Source: Mangrovibacter phragmitis (lineage in GTDB: Bacteria > Pseudomonadota > Gammaproteobacteria > Enterobacterales > Enterobacteriaceae). Taken from it: a stretch of 64,000 nt of DNA. Shown one piece after another: positions 47,502 through 61,245 of this stretch (its first letter is position 1; the number at the start of each line of letters is the position of its first letter). The notes below the pieces were generated by a model, which had not been told where the DNA came from, did not search any database, and worked only from the letters and a program-made list of their open reading frames with translations. The stretch lies in NCBI RefSeq assembly GCF_001655675.1, contig NZ_LYRP01000007.1, positions 1 through 64,000 on the forward strand. The letters run 5' to 3'. The translations under genes and the position numbers were made by a program.

Positions 47502-48416
47502 TTACCCCTTGCCTTTTACACTACTGATAAAGGTTTTACGTGCGCTGGTAGATCCAAGACGCTCAGCCTCATCAAGTAATTTCAATGCCTTATCTACATC
47601 ACCTTTGGCCACTGCCTGCTTAATGGCATGGTTAAAATAGGCCTCAGTGTCATTCAGCATAGGTTCCGCTTTTGGTGCCGGTGCGGATGCAGCAACAGGC
47701 GCAGCAGCTGTGGCTGTATTTCCGACGGTGACCGTTGGGGTACTGGCTGAAGAGCCAAAAATAGGCCCAACCAGGATACTGGCACCAGACGTCGTTTTCA
47801 CTTTCAGTTTGAGCGTACCTTCTGCAGCGTGCTGCGCTACCGGGTCTGGAATATCCGGAACGGCGTTACCCGTGCCTTTTGCATAGGCCTTGGCAGGAGC
47901 AATCAATGTGGTTGTACGTTGTAAATCCTGCGGAGTGGTGAAGATCAGTAAGTAAATCTTCTGCTGCCCCAGAGCGGGAGTCAGTTTCAGGGTACCTTCC
48001 AGCCGGTCAGCGGCCATTACCCCTGGTTGTTGGTAAGTGAAGAAATTCGCCGGGAACCAGGCTGAAGGGTTCATGTTCTGGTCCAGCACCAGCACATTCG
48101 GGGCATAGACCCGGTTCTGTGCCACTTCGCTGGTGAGCGTAATCGAGAGTTCACCAATATTAGCAGGAACACTGTAAGCCGCTACCGGCCCGGTAATTCC
48201 TGGGTTACTAAGCCTCTGGCCCTGGGTTGCCAGATTAGCCTGCACATTTTGCCCGGCATTTAACGGCTGCCAGGTAAGCTGTTGGAGAGACTGAGCGCTG
48301 AAAGTGGGTGCCCCGGCGAGGTTTTGCGGCACCAGGTCCACTTCAGCGAAGGAGGTTGCGGGTACAGCGGCGAGCAGCCCTGCACTCAGGCAAAGAGCAA
48401 CGAGACGTTTTTTCAT
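47502..48416 (-). CDS. malM: Maltose operon periplasmic protein MalM
   Basis: A 304-residue periplasmic protein of the mal regulon with unclear function. The signal peptide ends near SFA-EV. LVPQNLAGAPTFSAQSLQQL, and the conserved C-terminus KLLDEAERLGSTSARKTF, match MalM. It is the last gene of malK-lamB-malM. Confidence 0.94.
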   Translation of the reverse strand: MKKRLVALCLSAGLLAAVPATSFAEVDLVPQNLAGAPTFSAQSLQQLTWQPLNAGQNVQANLATQGQRLSNPGITGPVAAYSVPANIGELSITLTSEVAQNRVYAPNVLVLDQNMNPSAWFPANFFTYQQPGVMAADRLEGTLKLTPALGQQKIYLLIFTTPQDLQRTTTLIAPAKAYAKGTGNAVPDIPDPVAQHAAEGTLKLKVKTTSGASILVGPIFGSSASTPTVTVGNTATAAAPVAASAPAPKAEPMLNDTEAYFNHAIKQAVAKGDVDKALKLLDEAERLGSTSARKTFISSVKGKG

Positions 48417-48497
48417 TGTTATGACCTCGGTAGCAACGGGATACGGTGGCCAGGCAATAGCGCGTATCCGTATTCAGAATATATTTGGACTAGTGAA

Positions 48498-48517
48498 AGA
48501 GGGGGTTGCCCCCCTCT
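48498..48517 (-). other. Hairpin between lamB and malM
   Basis: On the minus strand AGAGGGGG and CCCCCTCT pair around GCAA, followed by TTCAC. It may protect the abundant lamB mRNA and attenuate malM. Confidence 0.6.
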
Positions 48518-48543
48518 GCTTTAACACGTTACTGACTTCAGGC

Positions 48544-49857
<1,314 letters not shown>

Positions 49858-50967
49858 TTAAACACCTGGCTCCTGATGCAACCGACGGCAGGCTGTGCCA
49901 TCTTCCTTGAATAAGTGGCAGCGCTCTGGCGGCAAGCCAATGGCGAATGTCGCGCCCTCTTGCACCAGCACCACGTCGTTCTGGCGGTAAACCAGGTTTT
50001 GGCGCAGCGCCGGAATCTGAATATGGATTTGTGTTTCATGCCCCAGTTGTTCCACCACCTGCACTTCCCCTTCGAGAGTGACATCGGCGATTTCACTGGG
50101 CAGTAAATGTTCAGGCCGGATCCCCAACGACATGTTGGCTCCCACCTGAACGCCCGTGCTTTCCACCGGCAGCCATACTTGCTGGCGGTTAGGCAGCTCA
50201 ACCTGCACTTGTTCCAGTGCGGTTGCGGTGACTTTAACGGGCAGGAAGTTCATTTTGGGGGAGCCAATAAAACCGGCTACAAAGCGGTCTGCCGGGTAGT
50301 GATACAGTTCAAGAGGCTTACCGACCTGCGCGATACGGCCAGCATCCAGCACCACGATTTTATCGGCGAGGGTCATTGCCTCTACCTGGTCGTGGGTGAC
50401 GTAAATCATGGTGCGCTTCAGGCGCTTGTGCAGGCGGGAGATCTCAATACGCATTTGCACACGCAATGCCGCATCAAGGTTAGAAAGGGGTTCATCCAGC
50501 AGGAATACACGAGGCTCTGCAACCAGTGTACGGCCAATCGCCACACGCTGACGCTGCCCACCGGAGAGCGCTTTCGGGCGGCGGTCCAGTAAATGCGCCA
50601 GTTGCAGTACTTCTGCAACCTGGTTAACACGCTGGTTAATCAGATCTTTTTTGGCACCAGCCAGTTTCAGGCCGAAAGACATGTTTTCCGCCACCGACAA
50701 GTGCGGATAAAGCGCATAAGACTGAAATACCATGCCCACACCACGTTCAGCGGGAGGGACATCATTCATACGTTTTTCGCCAATGAACAAATCACCGCTG
50801 GTGATGGTTTCCAGACCCGCAATCATGCGTAATAACGTTGACTTACCACAGCCAGACGGGCCAACAAATACGACAAATTCGCCGTCGTTGACTGTTAAGT
50901 TGATGTCTTTCGACACCACCACGTCTCCCCAGGCTTTGGTTACGTTCTGTAACTGCACGTTTGCCAT
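49858..50967 (-). CDS. malK: Maltose ABC transporter ATPase MalK
   Basis: The ATPase of the MalFGK2 importer, 369 residues, which also sequesters MalT when idle. Walker [12 protein letters not shown], signature [13 protein letters not shown] and Walker [13 protein letters not shown] are intact, followed by the regulatory domain. The start at 50967 (MANVQLQN) is supported by homology. It is divergent from malE. Confidence 0.97.
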   Translation of the reverse strand: MANVQLQNVTKAWGDVVVSKDINLTVNDGEFVVFVGPSGCGKSTLLRMIAGLETITSGDLFIGEKRMNDVPPAERGVGMVFQSYALYPHLSVAENMSFGLKLAGAKKDLINQRVNQVAEVLQLAHLLDRRPKALSGGQRQRVAIGRTLVAEPRVFLLDEPLSNLDAALRVQMRIEISRLHKRLKRTMIYVTHDQVEAMTLADKIVVLDAGRIAQVGKPLELYHYPADRFVAGFIGSPKMNFLPVKVTATALEQVQVELPNRQQVWLPVESTGVQVGANMSLGIRPEHLLPSEIADVTLEGEVQVVEQLGHETQIHIQIPALRQNLVYRQNDVVLVQEGATFAIGLPPERCHLFKEDGTACRRLHQEPGV

Positions 50968-52533
<1,566 letters not shown>

Positions 52534-52545
52534 ACCATCAGTCAC

Positions 52546-52571
52546 CACCTTCTCCCCTACGGGAGAAGGTG
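52546..52571 (+). other. Hairpin between malE and malF
   Basis: CACCTTCTCCC and GGGAGAAGGTG form a perfect 11-bp stem with loop CTAC. In E. coli a REP element in this place stabilises malE mRNA so that MalE exceeds MalF; this hairpin probably does the same. Confidence 0.7.
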
Positions 52572-52609
52572 CCTGATACCCCGCAGTTCCCGTAGTAGAG
52601 GAAGACCCC

Positions 52610-54154
52610 ATGGATGTGATGAAAAAGAGCCACTGGTGGCAAAGCGACAGTCTGAAATGGTCTGTTATCGCCTTGCTTGGGTTACTGGTCGGTTATCTTG
52701 TGGTAGTGATGTACGCCCAGGGGGAGTACCTGTTTGCCATAATGACCCTGATTATCAGTAGCCTGGGTTTATATATTTTCGCTAACCGCCGTACCTATGC
52801 CTGGCGCTATGTGTATCCGGGGCTGGCCGGGATGGGGTTATTTGTACTTTTCCCACTGGTTTGCACCATTGCCATTGCGTTCACCAACTACAGCAGCACC
52901 AACCAGTTAACTTTTGAACGGGCGCAACAAGTGTTGATGGACCGCCAGTACCAGGCGGGCAAGAGTGTCCGGTTTGCGCTCTACCCTGCAGGCAACAAAT
53001 GGCAGCTGGCCCTGACCGATACTGCGGAAGGGAAAAACTACCTCTCTGAACCCATTACGCTAAGCGGTAAGCAACATATAACGCTGTCCCCGGTTGATGC
53101 CCTGCCGGCAACAAACCGCGCCAACCTGCGTGTGATTACCCAGAACCGCCAGGCACTTGGCGAAATCACCGCCGATATTCCCGGCAACCCGGGGCTGGTG
53201 ATGAGCTCCTTACATGAATTTTCTGGTACGCGCCCGTTATATACACTGGGCAAAGATAACAGCCTGACCAACAACCAAACCGGTGTGATGTATCGTCCGA
53301 ATGATAAAAGCGGTTTTTACCAGGCTGTGGACGCCAAAGGCAACTGGGCCAGTGAACAACTCAGCCCGGGCTATACCGTAACCATTGGCTGGCATAACTT
53401 CACGCGTGTATTTACCGATGAAGGCATTAAAAAACCCTTCTTCGCCATTTTTATCTGGACCATTGTTTTCTCTGCCCTCACCGTTTTTCTGACGGTTGCA
53501 GTTGGTATGGTGCTGGCCTGCCTGGTGCAGTGGGAATCCCTGAAAGGGAAGGCGATTTACCGGGTACTGCTCATTTTGCCTTATGCGGTCCCGTCATTTA
53601 TTTCAATTTTGATTTTCAAGGGGTTGTTCAACCAAAGCTTCGGTGAAATCAACATAATGCTGAGCGCGCTGTTTGGCATCAAGCCAGCCTGGTTCACCGA
53701 CCCGACCACCGCCCGCAGCATGATTATTATCGTTAACACCTGGCTGGGTTACCCGTACATGATGATCCTGTGCATGGGGCTGCTGAAAGCTATCCCGGAA
53801 GATTTATATGAAGCGTCAGCCATGGATGGAGCGGGTCCGTTCCAGAACTTCTTCCGCATAACTCTGCCTTTGCTGATTAAGCCACTGACGCCACTGATGA
53901 TTGCCAGTTTTGCATTTAACTTTAACAACTTTGTTCTGATTCAGTTGTTAACCAACGGCGGCCCGGACCGGATCGGCACGACCACACCGGCAGGTTATAC
54001 CGACTTACTGGTGAGCTACACCTACCGTATCGCCTTTGAAGGTGGCGGCGGACAGGACTTCGGCCTGGCGGCAGCTATCGCCACGATTATATTCCTGCTG
54101 GTTGGCGCACTGGCTGTGGTGAATCTGAAAGCCACCCGCATGAAATTTGATTAA
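52610..54154 (+). CDS. malF: Maltose ABC transporter permease MalF
   Basis: An inner-membrane permease of 514 residues, the same length as E. coli MalF, with the large periplasmic P2 loop (about residues 93-275) and the EAA motif EASAMDGAGPFQNFFRITLP for MalK contact. It is followed by malG after 12 nt. Confidence 0.97.
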   Translation: MDVMKKSHWWQSDSLKWSVIALLGLLVGYLVVVMYAQGEYLFAIMTLIISSLGLYIFANRRTYAWRYVYPGLAGMGLFVLFPLVCTIAIAFTNYSSTNQLTFERAQQVLMDRQYQAGKSVRFALYPAGNKWQLALTDTAEGKNYLSEPITLSGKQHITLSPVDALPATNRANLRVITQNRQALGEITADIPGNPGLVMSSLHEFSGTRPLYTLGKDNSLTNNQTGVMYRPNDKSGFYQAVDAKGNWASEQLSPGYTVTIGWHNFTRVFTDEGIKKPFFAIFIWTIVFSALTVFLTVAVGMVLACLVQWESLKGKAIYRVLLILPYAVPSFISILIFKGLFNQSFGEINIMLSALFGIKPAWFTDPTTARSMIIIVNTWLGYPYMMILCMGLLKAIPEDLYEASAMDGAGPFQNFFRITLPLLIKPLTPLMIASFAFNFNNFVLIQLLTNGGPDRIGTTTPAGYTDLLVSYTYRIAFEGGGGQDFGLAAAIATIIFLLVGALAVVNLKATRMKFD

Positions 54155-54166
54155 GGAGGAATCATC

Positions 54167-55057
54167 ATGGCTATGGTGCAACCCAAATCGCAAAAATTAC
54201 GTTTGCTGACCACTCACTTACTGTTGCTGCTGTTTATTGCGGCCATTATGTTCCCGTTATTAATGGTGGTGGCGATATCACTACGCCCCGGTAACTTTGC
54301 AACTGGCAGCCTGATTCCTGACCAAATTTCATGGGAGCACTGGAAACTGGCGCTGGGATTTAGTGTGGAACATGCCGACGGGCGCGTCACCCCGCCCCCG
54401 TTCCCGGTGCTGTTGTGGCTGTGGAACTCAGTCAAAATCGCGGGTATTACCGCGATGGGTATTGTGGCGCTCTCCACCACCTGCGCTTACGCCTTTGCGC
54501 GGATGCGTTTTCCAGGAAAAGCTACACTGCTGAAAGGGATGCTGATATTCCAGATGTTCCCGGCGGTACTGTCACTGGTCGCGTTATATGCGTTGTTTGA
54601 CCGTCTGGGTCAGTACATTCCGTTTATTGGCCTGAATACCCATGGCGGGGTGATTTTTGCCTACCTCGGCGGTATTGCACTGCACGTCTGGACGATTAAA
54701 GGCTATTTCGAAACGATCGATAGCTCGCTGGAAGAAGCGGCAGCGCTGGATGGCGCCAGCCCGTGGCAGGCATTCCGCCTGGTGTTGCTACCGCTATCGG
54801 TACCCATTCTGGCAGTGGTCTTTATTCTGTCGTTCATTGCCGCAATTACAGAAGTGCCCGTAGCTTCACTGCTGTTACGCGATGTGAACAGCTACACCCT
54901 GGCCGTCGGTATGCAGCAATACCTGAACCCGCAGAACTACTTGTGGGGCGACTTTGCCGCGGCCGCAGTGTTGTCCGCCATACCGATTACTGTTGTGTTC
55001 CTGCTGGCTCAGCGCTGGCTGGTTAATGGCCTCACCGCTGGCGGTGTTAAAGGCTAA
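54167..55057 (+). CDS. malG: Maltose ABC transporter permease MalG
   Basis: The second permease subunit, 296 residues, the same length as E. coli MalG, with six membrane segments and the EAA motif [28 protein letters not shown] precedes the start. Confidence 0.97.
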   Translation: MAMVQPKSQKLRLLTTHLLLLLFIAAIMFPLLMVVAISLRPGNFATGSLIPDQISWEHWKLALGFSVEHADGRVTPPPFPVLLWLWNSVKIAGITAMGIVALSTTCAYAFARMRFPGKATLLKGMLIFQMFPAVLSLVALYALFDRLGQYIPFIGLNTHGGVIFAYLGGIALHVWTIKGYFETIDSSLEEAAALDGASPWQAFRLVLLPLSVPILAVVFILSFIAAITEVPVASLLLRDVNSYTLAVGMQQYLNPQNYLWGDFAAAAVLSAIPITVVFLLAQRWLVNGLTAGGVKG

Positions 55058-55148
55058 CCTTGTTCCACCCCCGCGCGAACCTGCCTGTACGCGCGGGATG
55101 TAATGCCACTGTAAACCCTCATTATTAAGCCTACTTGTCTCTGTCTTT

Positions 55149-55176
55149 GGCGGCCTGAAGAGCCGCCACTTTTTTT
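55149..55176. terminator. malG terminator
   Basis: GGCGGC and GCCGCC form a stem with a 7-nt loop, followed by AC and seven T. Confidence 0.85.
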
Positions 55177-55191
55177 GTGCGTCACGCACAT

Positions 55192-55605
55192 TTATTCACG
55201 GCGCAGCCTGCTACTGTTGCATAACCACAGCGTGATAACCAACAGCAGGATAGCGGCAGAGTAGATAAGGACATCTATTGGTGATTTATGGTCGATGATT
55301 ATCAGGCGCACAATCGCCGTAATACCGATATAGACAAAGTAGCGTAACGGGAAGTGAAAACCAGACTGAAAATACTTAACAATCAGAGCGATAAATTCGA
55401 AGTAAAGAAAGTAAACCACCAGGCCTTCAATCAGCAGATACTTACTGGCCTGCTCATTAGGGGTGAACAGCACATCAGCAAGATGCAGAGTTTCTTTACC
55501 GAGAAAAATGACCAGTATTAACCCAAGGCAGGTCAGCCCCAGGTTGAGAATGGTTTGCAAAATTGTCGAAATTAATTCGACACGGGCACGCGCTAATGAC
55601 GTCAT
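55192..55605 (-). CDS. psiE: Phosphate-starvation-inducible membrane protein PsiE
   Basis: A 137-residue inner-membrane protein with four hydrophobic segments. [20 protein letters not shown] and [20 protein letters not shown] match PsiE. The start at 55605 gives the E. coli-like N-terminus. In E. coli it is controlled by PhoB and CRP; I did not identify a pho box. xylE, next to it in E. coli, is absent. Confidence 0.94.
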   Translation of the reverse strand: MTSLARARVELISTILQTILNLGLTCLGLILVIFLGKETLHLADVLFTPNEQASKYLLIEGLVVYFLYFEFIALIVKYFQSGFHFPLRYFVYIGITAIVRLIIIDHKSPIDVLIYSAAILLLVITLWLCNSSRLRRE

Positions 55606-55747
55606 AACAGACTCCACTTTATTGCGGTCTCTTGCCTGTTATACGGCAAAAATGTGATCCAGATCCATATTTTTTTCTTTAGCATAGTGTGCTATCCATG
55701 CGTGAATCTGTTCATGCGGAGTGATACCGATACAAGCGGAGGTCCTT

Positions 55748-56401
55748 ATGATTCGCATTGCCTGTTTACATACGGCACCCGGTAATGAAACGTTATTTGA
55801 ACAGGCCGCTCAGGATACAGGCCTGCCCGCTGGGTGTTTAAAACACACTGTGATGCCGCAACTGTTGCGCACGGCGGAAGCCAGTGGCGGGCTAACCTCA
55901 GCGCTGGAAGATGATGTAATACGGGTGCTTCTGGCGCTCAGCCATCACGCCGATGCTGTATTGCTGACCTGCTCAACGCTTGGCCCGGCGGTGGACAAAC
56001 TTAACCAGCGTTCACCTGTCAGCATTCCGGTGCTGCGCGTTGACCGGGCACTGGCACAGGCGGCAATGGCACAAGGTAAACGCACAGTGGTCCTGTGTGC
56101 TACTCAAACAACGGTTGAACCCACCCGGGTGCTATTTGAACTGTCACGCCAGCAACCTGAACAGGAGCTGGAGACCCGGCTGATTCCCGGGGCATGGGAT
56201 GCTTTTTTGCAGGGTGACCAAATCCTGTACCACGAGCGGATTATTGCAGCCGTACAACGGGCACTGACAGAGGGTGCTGAATGTGTTGCCCTGGCGCAGG
56301 CCTCCATGAGCAGTGTCAGTAAATATTTGCCAGCCTGCTCCCCGGTACTGACCAGCCCACACCTGGCGTTGGAGCAGTTAAAAACACTGCTCCTGGCGTA
56401 G
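55748..56401 (+). CDS. Asp/Glu/hydantoin racemase-like protein
   Basis: A 217-residue protein of the aspartate/glutamate racemase superfamily. The first catalytic Cys is present (Cys75 in LLTCSTLGP). At the second-Cys position the sequence reads VALAQASM (about 180-187), with no Cys, so a standard two-base racemase reaction is doubtful; one-Cys members include decarboxylases and isomerases. The start at 55748 follows GGAGG. It replaces xylE beside psiE. Confidence 0.75.
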   Translation: MIRIACLHTAPGNETLFEQAAQDTGLPAGCLKHTVMPQLLRTAEASGGLTSALEDDVIRVLLALSHHADAVLLTCSTLGPAVDKLNQRSPVSIPVLRVDRALAQAAMAQGKRTVVLCATQTTVEPTRVLFELSRQQPEQELETRLIPGAWDAFLQGDQILYHERIIAAVQRALTEGAECVALAQASMSSVSKYLPACSPVLTSPHLALEQLKTLLLA

Positions 56402-56445
56402 CACAGCTTTGCCCCTTTGCCAGTCTGTATTACCTTATGGTAACT

Positions 56446-57006
56446 ATGAAAACATTCACATTTCGCATAGCGCAGGAAGACGATGTCTTCCTGCTTCATC
56501 AGCTTGGCACCGAGAGTTATCAGCACCACTTTGCTCACTTGTGGAATAACCCACATGAGATGCAGGACTTCATGCGCAAATCGTTTGATCCTGCCGCAAT
56601 TCGTGAGCGGATGAGCACACCCGGTAACCAGTGGCTGGTTGCCGAAGCAGGCAAACCTGTTGGTTTTGCAGAACTGACCTGGCATGAACAATTAGCGCAC
56701 CCTTCGCCTCAGGGTGCATTTCTGAACAAAATCTATTTGCTGCCGGGGCTTACCGGGCAAGGACTGGGGCAGGCTTTTTTTGACGAGATAATCACCCGGG
56801 CAATGGCGCATGGTGAAACGTCACTGTGGCTGGAGGTTCTGGCAGAAAACCATGGAGCCCGGCGCTTTTACATGCGCCAGGGGATGCATGTTATGAAGAA
56901 GCTGGTGTTTCAAAGTGCAACGCAAACCAGTGATATTTTACTGATGGCAATGTCACTTCCCCGGCCCGGCACTACACCGGGGAAGCCTCAGGTTAACGGA
57001 AGTTAA
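56446..57006 (+). CDS. GNAT-family N-acetyltransferase
   Basis: A 186-residue acetyltransferase. The acetyl-CoA motif is [20 protein letters not shown] and a later strand is [20 protein letters not shown]. The substrate is unknown. The start is uncertain: ATG 56446, or 56437 in frame, neither with a clear ribosome site. Its last codons overlap the end of yjbH on the other strand by 14 nt, and a hairpin lies within the coding end. Confidence 0.82.
   Translation: MKTFTFRIAQEDDVFLLHQLGTESYQHHFAHLWNNPHEMQDFMRKSFDPAAIRERMSTPGNQWLVAEAGKPVGFAELTWHEQLAHPSPQGAFLNKIYLLPGLTGQGLGQAFFDEIITRAMAHGETSLWLEVLAENHGARRFYMRQGMHVMKKLVFQSATQTSDILLMAMSLPRPGTTPGKPQVNGS
56956..56985. terminator. Hairpin at the convergent end of the GNAT gene and yjbH
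   Basis: CTTCCCCGG and CCGGGGAAG form a 9-bp stem with a 12-nt loop. It lies inside the last codons of the GNAT gene and just behind the yjbH stop. No T-run follows. Confidence 0.45.
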
Positions 57007-59083
57007 CGTTGCGGTCGCTGGTCATACTGTAGAGGTCAAATTTACGGCCCAGCATCTGCCCGCCATCACGCGTGAGCGGCGACCAACTGACTTGTGCACG
57101 GCTGCGTGTCGGATAGGCGCTGAACAGATCCATCGGGACTGAGATATACACCCCTTTGGTGAAATCGCCTTCACCGTATTCTTGTGGCGACACATTAGTG
57201 ATAGTGGCGTAAGTTCCCACCACAATCCCGCTGTCGAAGTGTTTTGCCACTTCGAATGTAGCCCCTTTGTCACCGGCCAGATACTGCCCTACACTCAGTT
57301 TCATCAACACATCCGGCGCAAATGATGGATTCCAGTATGCAGTCAGATGGCCGGTTTTCACGCTGTAATTAGTAAATTTCATCATGTCTGTCGGGCTGGT
57401 CCAGTCACGCTGTTTTACATAGTTAGCATTCACCCCTATCGCCCAGTCGCTGTCCAGGGGGCGCCACAGTACTTCTGTCCCGACACCGCCAAACATGGTT
57501 TCCAGGTAGCCACCGTACACCTGGCCATAAAAACCATTACCCAGATACTGGAAATAGTTGGCCTGCAGGTTATTGATGTAGTAATTATTTTCCACATATT
57601 CACGTACACGGGTACGTACACGCGGCAACACAGAGTCACTACTGGTGTAATTAAATTTGCTGTAGTTGTTAGCCAGGTTCACAAACAGGCTACCAGTGGT
57701 TAATAAATGGTCGGTCAGCCAGTAATCCGCTGTTCCCATTACCCCTAACTGGTACATGTAGAAGTTTTCCGGGCCACCGACAGACTGGTTCAGCACCGGG
57801 TCGAGCGAGTAATTAAAGCGGCTTTTCTCAATATACCAGCCTTGCTCAGTATTCTCTGGAATATCCGGATTTTCCCGTTTTTGCAGTAACGGCGTTTCCT
57901 GCCCCAGGGGTTCGCCTTCCAGGTGGCGCTTCAGGCTGGCGACATCAGTTTCGGTGGTGACCTGCGGTAAATTCACGCTATTTTCCGTAACCTTAATAGT
58001 ACGAATATCCGCCGGAAGATCATTCATGATGATGCGATTCGCACGCACCACACCTTCGTCTCCGTCGCGGTATTTCTCCTGGTCACCCGAGACATACAGG
58101 GTATCACCTTTGATTTGGATTTTCGGGTCGATATACCCGGCATTGTATTTCAGTTGGGTTAACTGGTTAGCCACTACGGTATGTTGCAGCACGGCATCCT
58201 GCGGTTGCGGTTCATATGCCGGGCGACGGCTGTCTGTCCAGTAATGGCGCAAATCATTAAAGTTGGTATGCAGTGTAAAACCGAACATGAACGTGTTGCC
58301 GCGCTCATAACTCAGACTGGCATCAGCCCAGTTCGATAAACGGTAAACAGCGCCGACGTTAAATTTACTTTTTTGCTCGATTACCCCGGCGTATTCATCA
58401 CTGTAGTTGTTGCCTTCATATTCCAGTTTCAGGCGCAGTGGCTGCCACGGGGTTTGGTATTCTACACCACCAAATAACGCGCTTGGGCCATGGAACATAT
58501 TCCCCGCACTGAGCGAGCCTGCTGAGTGGTAGCTGGTGTCACGGTAGCAATAACTGCCACTGACACTGCAGAACGGATTTTTAATATTGCCGCTGGTGCC
58601 CAGGTAGCCCCAGCCAATGCCGAGCGAGAAATCGAACGGCCCCCAGGCTTTACTGGCAACCAGATATTCACTGTCAAACAACCCGGTACCGCCAATATCT
58701 CGCAGGCCAATAGCTACTTGCGGCAACCAATAGCCTTCTTCCCACAAACGCAATTTCATATCGAAGGATTTATCTTTGTAGGTTTGGTTGCCCGAAAACG
58801 CCTCTACGTTACTGTATTTACGGGTACGCACGTCGGTATAACGTAGCGTGGTTTCCAGCCAGGGGAATAACTGTATGGAGCCAGAATAAAAGCGGTACTG
58901 GTCGTTATCATGGTAATTAAAGCTGAAGGCGCCTTCGCGGGCCATCCGGGCAGTGGGGGTTTGCAGTAAGCCCACACCACCAAAGTCTGATTGTGTTGTG
59001 TTGTCTGGTGGGACATAAGTTTCAGCATGACAGGCCGCTGCTACGGCCATCGCCATCAGACTGTATAAATATTTTTTTTTCAT
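56993..59083 (-). CDS. yjbH: YjbH, outer-membrane exopolysaccharide protein
   Basis: A 696-residue exported protein with a signal peptide (ending ACHA-ET) and a long series of beta strands; the family forms paired outer-membrane barrels that help secrete polysaccharide. [18 protein letters not shown] near the N-terminus is characteristic. ATG 59083 is the start (a TTG precedes it in frame), overlapping the yjbG stop as TGATG. In E. coli yjbEFGH is induced through the Rcs system. Confidence 0.92.
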   Translation of the reverse strand: MKKKYLYSLMAMAVAAACHAETYVPPDNTTQSDFGGVGLLQTPTARMAREGAFSFNYHDNDQYRFYSGSIQLFPWLETTLRYTDVRTRKYSNVEAFSGNQTYKDKSFDMKLRLWEEGYWLPQVAIGLRDIGGTGLFDSEYLVASKAWGPFDFSLGIGWGYLGTSGNIKNPFCSVSGSYCYRDTSYHSAGSLSAGNMFHGPSALFGGVEYQTPWQPLRLKLEYEGNNYSDEYAGVIEQKSKFNVGAVYRLSNWADASLSYERGNTFMFGFTLHTNFNDLRHYWTDSRRPAYEPQPQDAVLQHTVVANQLTQLKYNAGYIDPKIQIKGDTLYVSGDQEKYRDGDEGVVRANRIIMNDLPADIRTIKVTENSVNLPQVTTETDVASLKRHLEGEPLGQETPLLQKRENPDIPENTEQGWYIEKSRFNYSLDPVLNQSVGGPENFYMYQLGVMGTADYWLTDHLLTTGSLFVNLANNYSKFNYTSSDSVLPRVRTRVREYVENNYYINNLQANYFQYLGNGFYGQVYGGYLETMFGGVGTEVLWRPLDSDWAIGVNANYVKQRDWTSPTDMMKFTNYSVKTGHLTAYWNPSFAPDVLMKLSVGQYLAGDKGATFEVAKHFDSGIVVGTYATITNVSPQEYGEGDFTKGVYISVPMDLFSAYPTRSRAQVSWSPLTRDGGQMLGRKFDLYSMTSDRNVNFR

Positions 59084-59838
59084 CAATCTGGTATCCGATG
59101 GGTCAGGGAGGTCAGGATGCGTTTATTCAACTCGTCCCACGACGATGAGAACAAATGCGAACCAAAGCCGACAAAAATAAGGCTGCCCGGAGAGGGTTCA
59201 ATATGGCGCTTATTCCAGTACGCCACCGGCACTTTCTCAGTGCTGCCATCCGGGTAAATCACCCAGGCATAGCTCCGTTCTGCGCCACTGAGCAGGCTTT
59301 GATCATCCAGGTAATCCGCTACAGATTTTCCTGATGTAAACGCTACTGTTTCGGGTTTGCTGACCAGGCCCAGTATGGTTACGGTATTGGGTTGTGCGGG
59401 TAGCCAGAGCTGGTACTGCCCTTCGAGTGGTACATTCTGCTGGCTGTGTAACCGTAACCAGTCCGGGTCGAGACGTACCAGTTGGCGCCCTGTTACTTTC
59501 ACCAGAGCCAGCTGTGCCCGCAAAGCCTGAATAGCCGCCCCACTGTCACCACCTTCATCCCGGGCAAGTGCATCCAGGTCTGCCAGTAATTGCCGGTGTT
59601 CTTGTTGCATTTTGATGCTGGCGCCCTGATAGCTGATCACTGCTCCCCGCCACCAGTCACTGTGCACTTCTGGTGCCGTGACGGCATCGACCAGACGGGC
59701 GACATTATTCAGTTGTACTGGTGTGCTGTTGCCGGGCATATTCACAGTGACTGTGCCTGCAGCCCAGCTGGAAGCCGGGCCAGCGGCAAACCCCATCATG
59801 ATGGAACATAGAATCAGTGCGGTTTTTGTCAAATTCAT
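59083..59838 (-). CDS. yjbG: YjbG, exopolysaccharide periplasmic protein
   Basis: A 251-residue exported protein with a signal peptide ending near SWA-AG. It has the capsule-biosynthesis GfcC-like layout, with [22 protein letters not shown] and [18 protein letters not shown]. It overlaps yjbF upstream (TAATG) and yjbH downstream (TGATG), so the three are translationally coupled. Confidence 0.9.
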   Translation of the reverse strand: MNLTKTALILCSIMMGFAAGPASSWAAGTVTVNMPGNSTPVQLNNVARLVDAVTAPEVHSDWWRGAVISYQGASIKMQQEHRQLLADLDALARDEGGDSGAAIQALRAQLALVKVTGRQLVRLDPDWLRLHSQQNVPLEGQYQLWLPAQPNTVTILGLVSKPETVAFTSGKSVADYLDDQSLLSGAERSYAWVIYPDGSTEKVPVAYWNKRHIEPSPGSLIFVGFGSHLFSSSWDELNKRILTSLTHRIPD

Positions 59839-60476
59839 TATTGTGCCGCCTTTAACAAGATCTGGGTGACCGGGTAATAATCGCCACCTAAATACTGACG
59901 GGACTGGATAATTAATCCTGAGGAAGAGACCCAGTAGCGGTTCTGCCAATGTGTATCATCTGTGGTGACATCTTCATCAAGTACGCGTAACGTCAGAGTT
60001 TGACCGGCAATTTTCAGGGTATCGGTGCCATCCCAGTGGAATGTTGAACGGGCGATGGCATAGCGTACCTGCTGGTGTTCAGTCCAGCCCATGCGCCGTG
60101 TCCACTGTGCACCATCCTGCAGTGTTGCCACATTTGCCAGTGGGTCTACGCTCAGGTTATCCACTTCGAGGAGGTTATCCGTCAGGCCCAGTGTTTTCAC
60201 CAGACGCCCGTGTTGTTCCACCATCACAGCGCCATCCTGAGTCGCCCATTTTTGCTGGCCTTGTTCATCCCAGGCCAGAACGACAAAGATACGAGGCCCG
60301 CCATTTAAAGAAACGTACTGGCTGGCATAAGGCATGTTTTGAATTTCATCGTCAGTGAGTTTGACGCCGTTATCGCCCCACAGACTGTCCCACAGCGATA
60401 CCCCAAGCCCTTTTGTGGTTGCTGAACACGCCTGAAGAAGCAGGCAAATCATAATTATTAGCAGTCGTTTCACCAC
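59838..60476 (-). CDS. yjbF: YjbF, exopolysaccharide lipoprotein
   Basis: A 212-residue lipoprotein of the GfcB/YjbF family. The lipobox LLLQAC places the lipidated Cys at residue 18. Translation starts at one of two adjacent GTG codons (60476 or 60473), with GGGG upstream. It is homologous to GfcB of group 4 capsule loci. It is coupled to yjbG. Confidence 0.88.
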   Translation of the reverse strand: MVKRLLIIMICLLLQACSATTKGLGVSLWDSLWGDNGVKLTDDEIQNMPYASQYVSLNGGPRIFVVLAWDEQGQQKWATQDGAVMVEQHGRLVKTLGLTDNLLEVDNLSVDPLANVATLQDGAQWTRRMGWTEHQQVRYAIARSTFHWDGTDTLKIAGQTLTLRVLDEDVTTDDTHWQNRYWVSSSGLIIQSRQYLGGDYYPVTQILLKAAQ

Positions 60477-60493
60477 AGATCCCCGGGGTCAAA

Positions 60494-60517
60494 ATAACCA
60501 CACCGGAGTGTGGTTAT
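60494..60517 (-). other. Hairpin between yjbE and yjbF
   Basis: ATAACCACAC and GTGTGGTTAT form a perfect 10-bp stem with a 4-nt loop; on the minus strand it is followed by TTTGACC. It may act as a partial terminator that lets yjbE be made in excess. Confidence 0.6.
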
Positions 60518-60535
60518 GATTAAAACACTCGCTAA

Positions 60536-60871
60536 TTAACGAGTGGCCGTACTGGTCGTCGTTGTTGTAGTGGTCCCGGTATTTGCACCGTTACCACCAC
60601 CGGTTGCGGCTAATGCCATGCCCATTGCGGAACCCATTGTGCTGGCACCGGTTGCTGCTGAACTACCAACAGAAACTGAACTGGCGGCAGCGCCAGCAGC
60701 ATGACCGAAACCAACCTGGCTCAAACCGGCTGCCGGGCCAGAAGCCTGGCCAAAACTAACCGGAGTCGCACTGGTTGCTGCACCGCCCTGGCTAAAACCA
60801 GGTGCTGCACTGGCAGAGCCAGCCGCAGCAAGGGCAAATATGGCAAATGCGCCATAGACGAGTTTCTTCAT
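60536..60871 (-). CDS. yjbE: YjbE, exported small protein of the yjb operon
   Basis: A 111-residue Gly/Ala/Ser-rich exported protein with signal peptide ending SASA-AP. It is about 30 residues longer than E. coli YjbE (80) because of an extra low-complexity stretch built on FGQA/FGHA-type repeats. The end, [13 protein letters not shown] followed by a Thr run, matches E. coli. It is the first gene of the operon. Confidence 0.9.
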   Translation of the reverse strand: MKKLVYGAFAIFALAAAGSASAAPGFSQGGAATSATPVSFGQASGPAAGLSQVGFGHAAGAAASSVSVGSSAATGASTMGSAMGMALAATGGGNGANTGTTTTTTTSTATR

Positions 60872-61192
60872 AACAATTTCCCTTCACTAAATGAATGGAG
60901 ATTTACCTGAAAACTTTTCAGGCGCGATCGAGTATACACAACAACCCGGTGTGATTTGGCTCACAGCGAATATCCCAATGGGTTTTCAGAAAAGATGAAG
61001 ATATAAAGAATTCCAGTGCAAGGATTAATTGTTAGATGATTTAAAATCAAATAGTTACATTTACATAATCAAATTAAATAATCCGTTTTGTCTGAAAAGA
61101 AAGGCTGAGGGTAATAATAACTCAAACGATTTTCAGAATAACCTTACTCACAGTTATTGGTTGAGTGTATTTTTTCACAGATTTATCTTATA
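60872..61192. other. Gap between yjbE and pgi
   Basis: An AT-rich gap of about 320 bases that must hold the yjbE promoter. I found no convincing RcsB box and no small gene. Confidence 0.5.
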
Positions 61193-61221
61193 AAAAATGC
61201 CGGTATAAAACCGGCATTTTT
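61193..61221 (-). terminator. pgi terminator
   Basis: AAAAATGCCGG and CCGGCATTTTT form an 11-bp stem with a 7-nt loop and A/T runs in both arms. Confidence 0.9.
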
Positions 61222-61245
61222 AAATATATAGCGAAACTTAATAAA

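Noticed and set aside
52546-52571. REP/BIME element between malE and malF
   Set aside because: The position is the same as in E. coli, but the sequence is a simple hairpin without the REP consensus, so it is listed as a hairpin.
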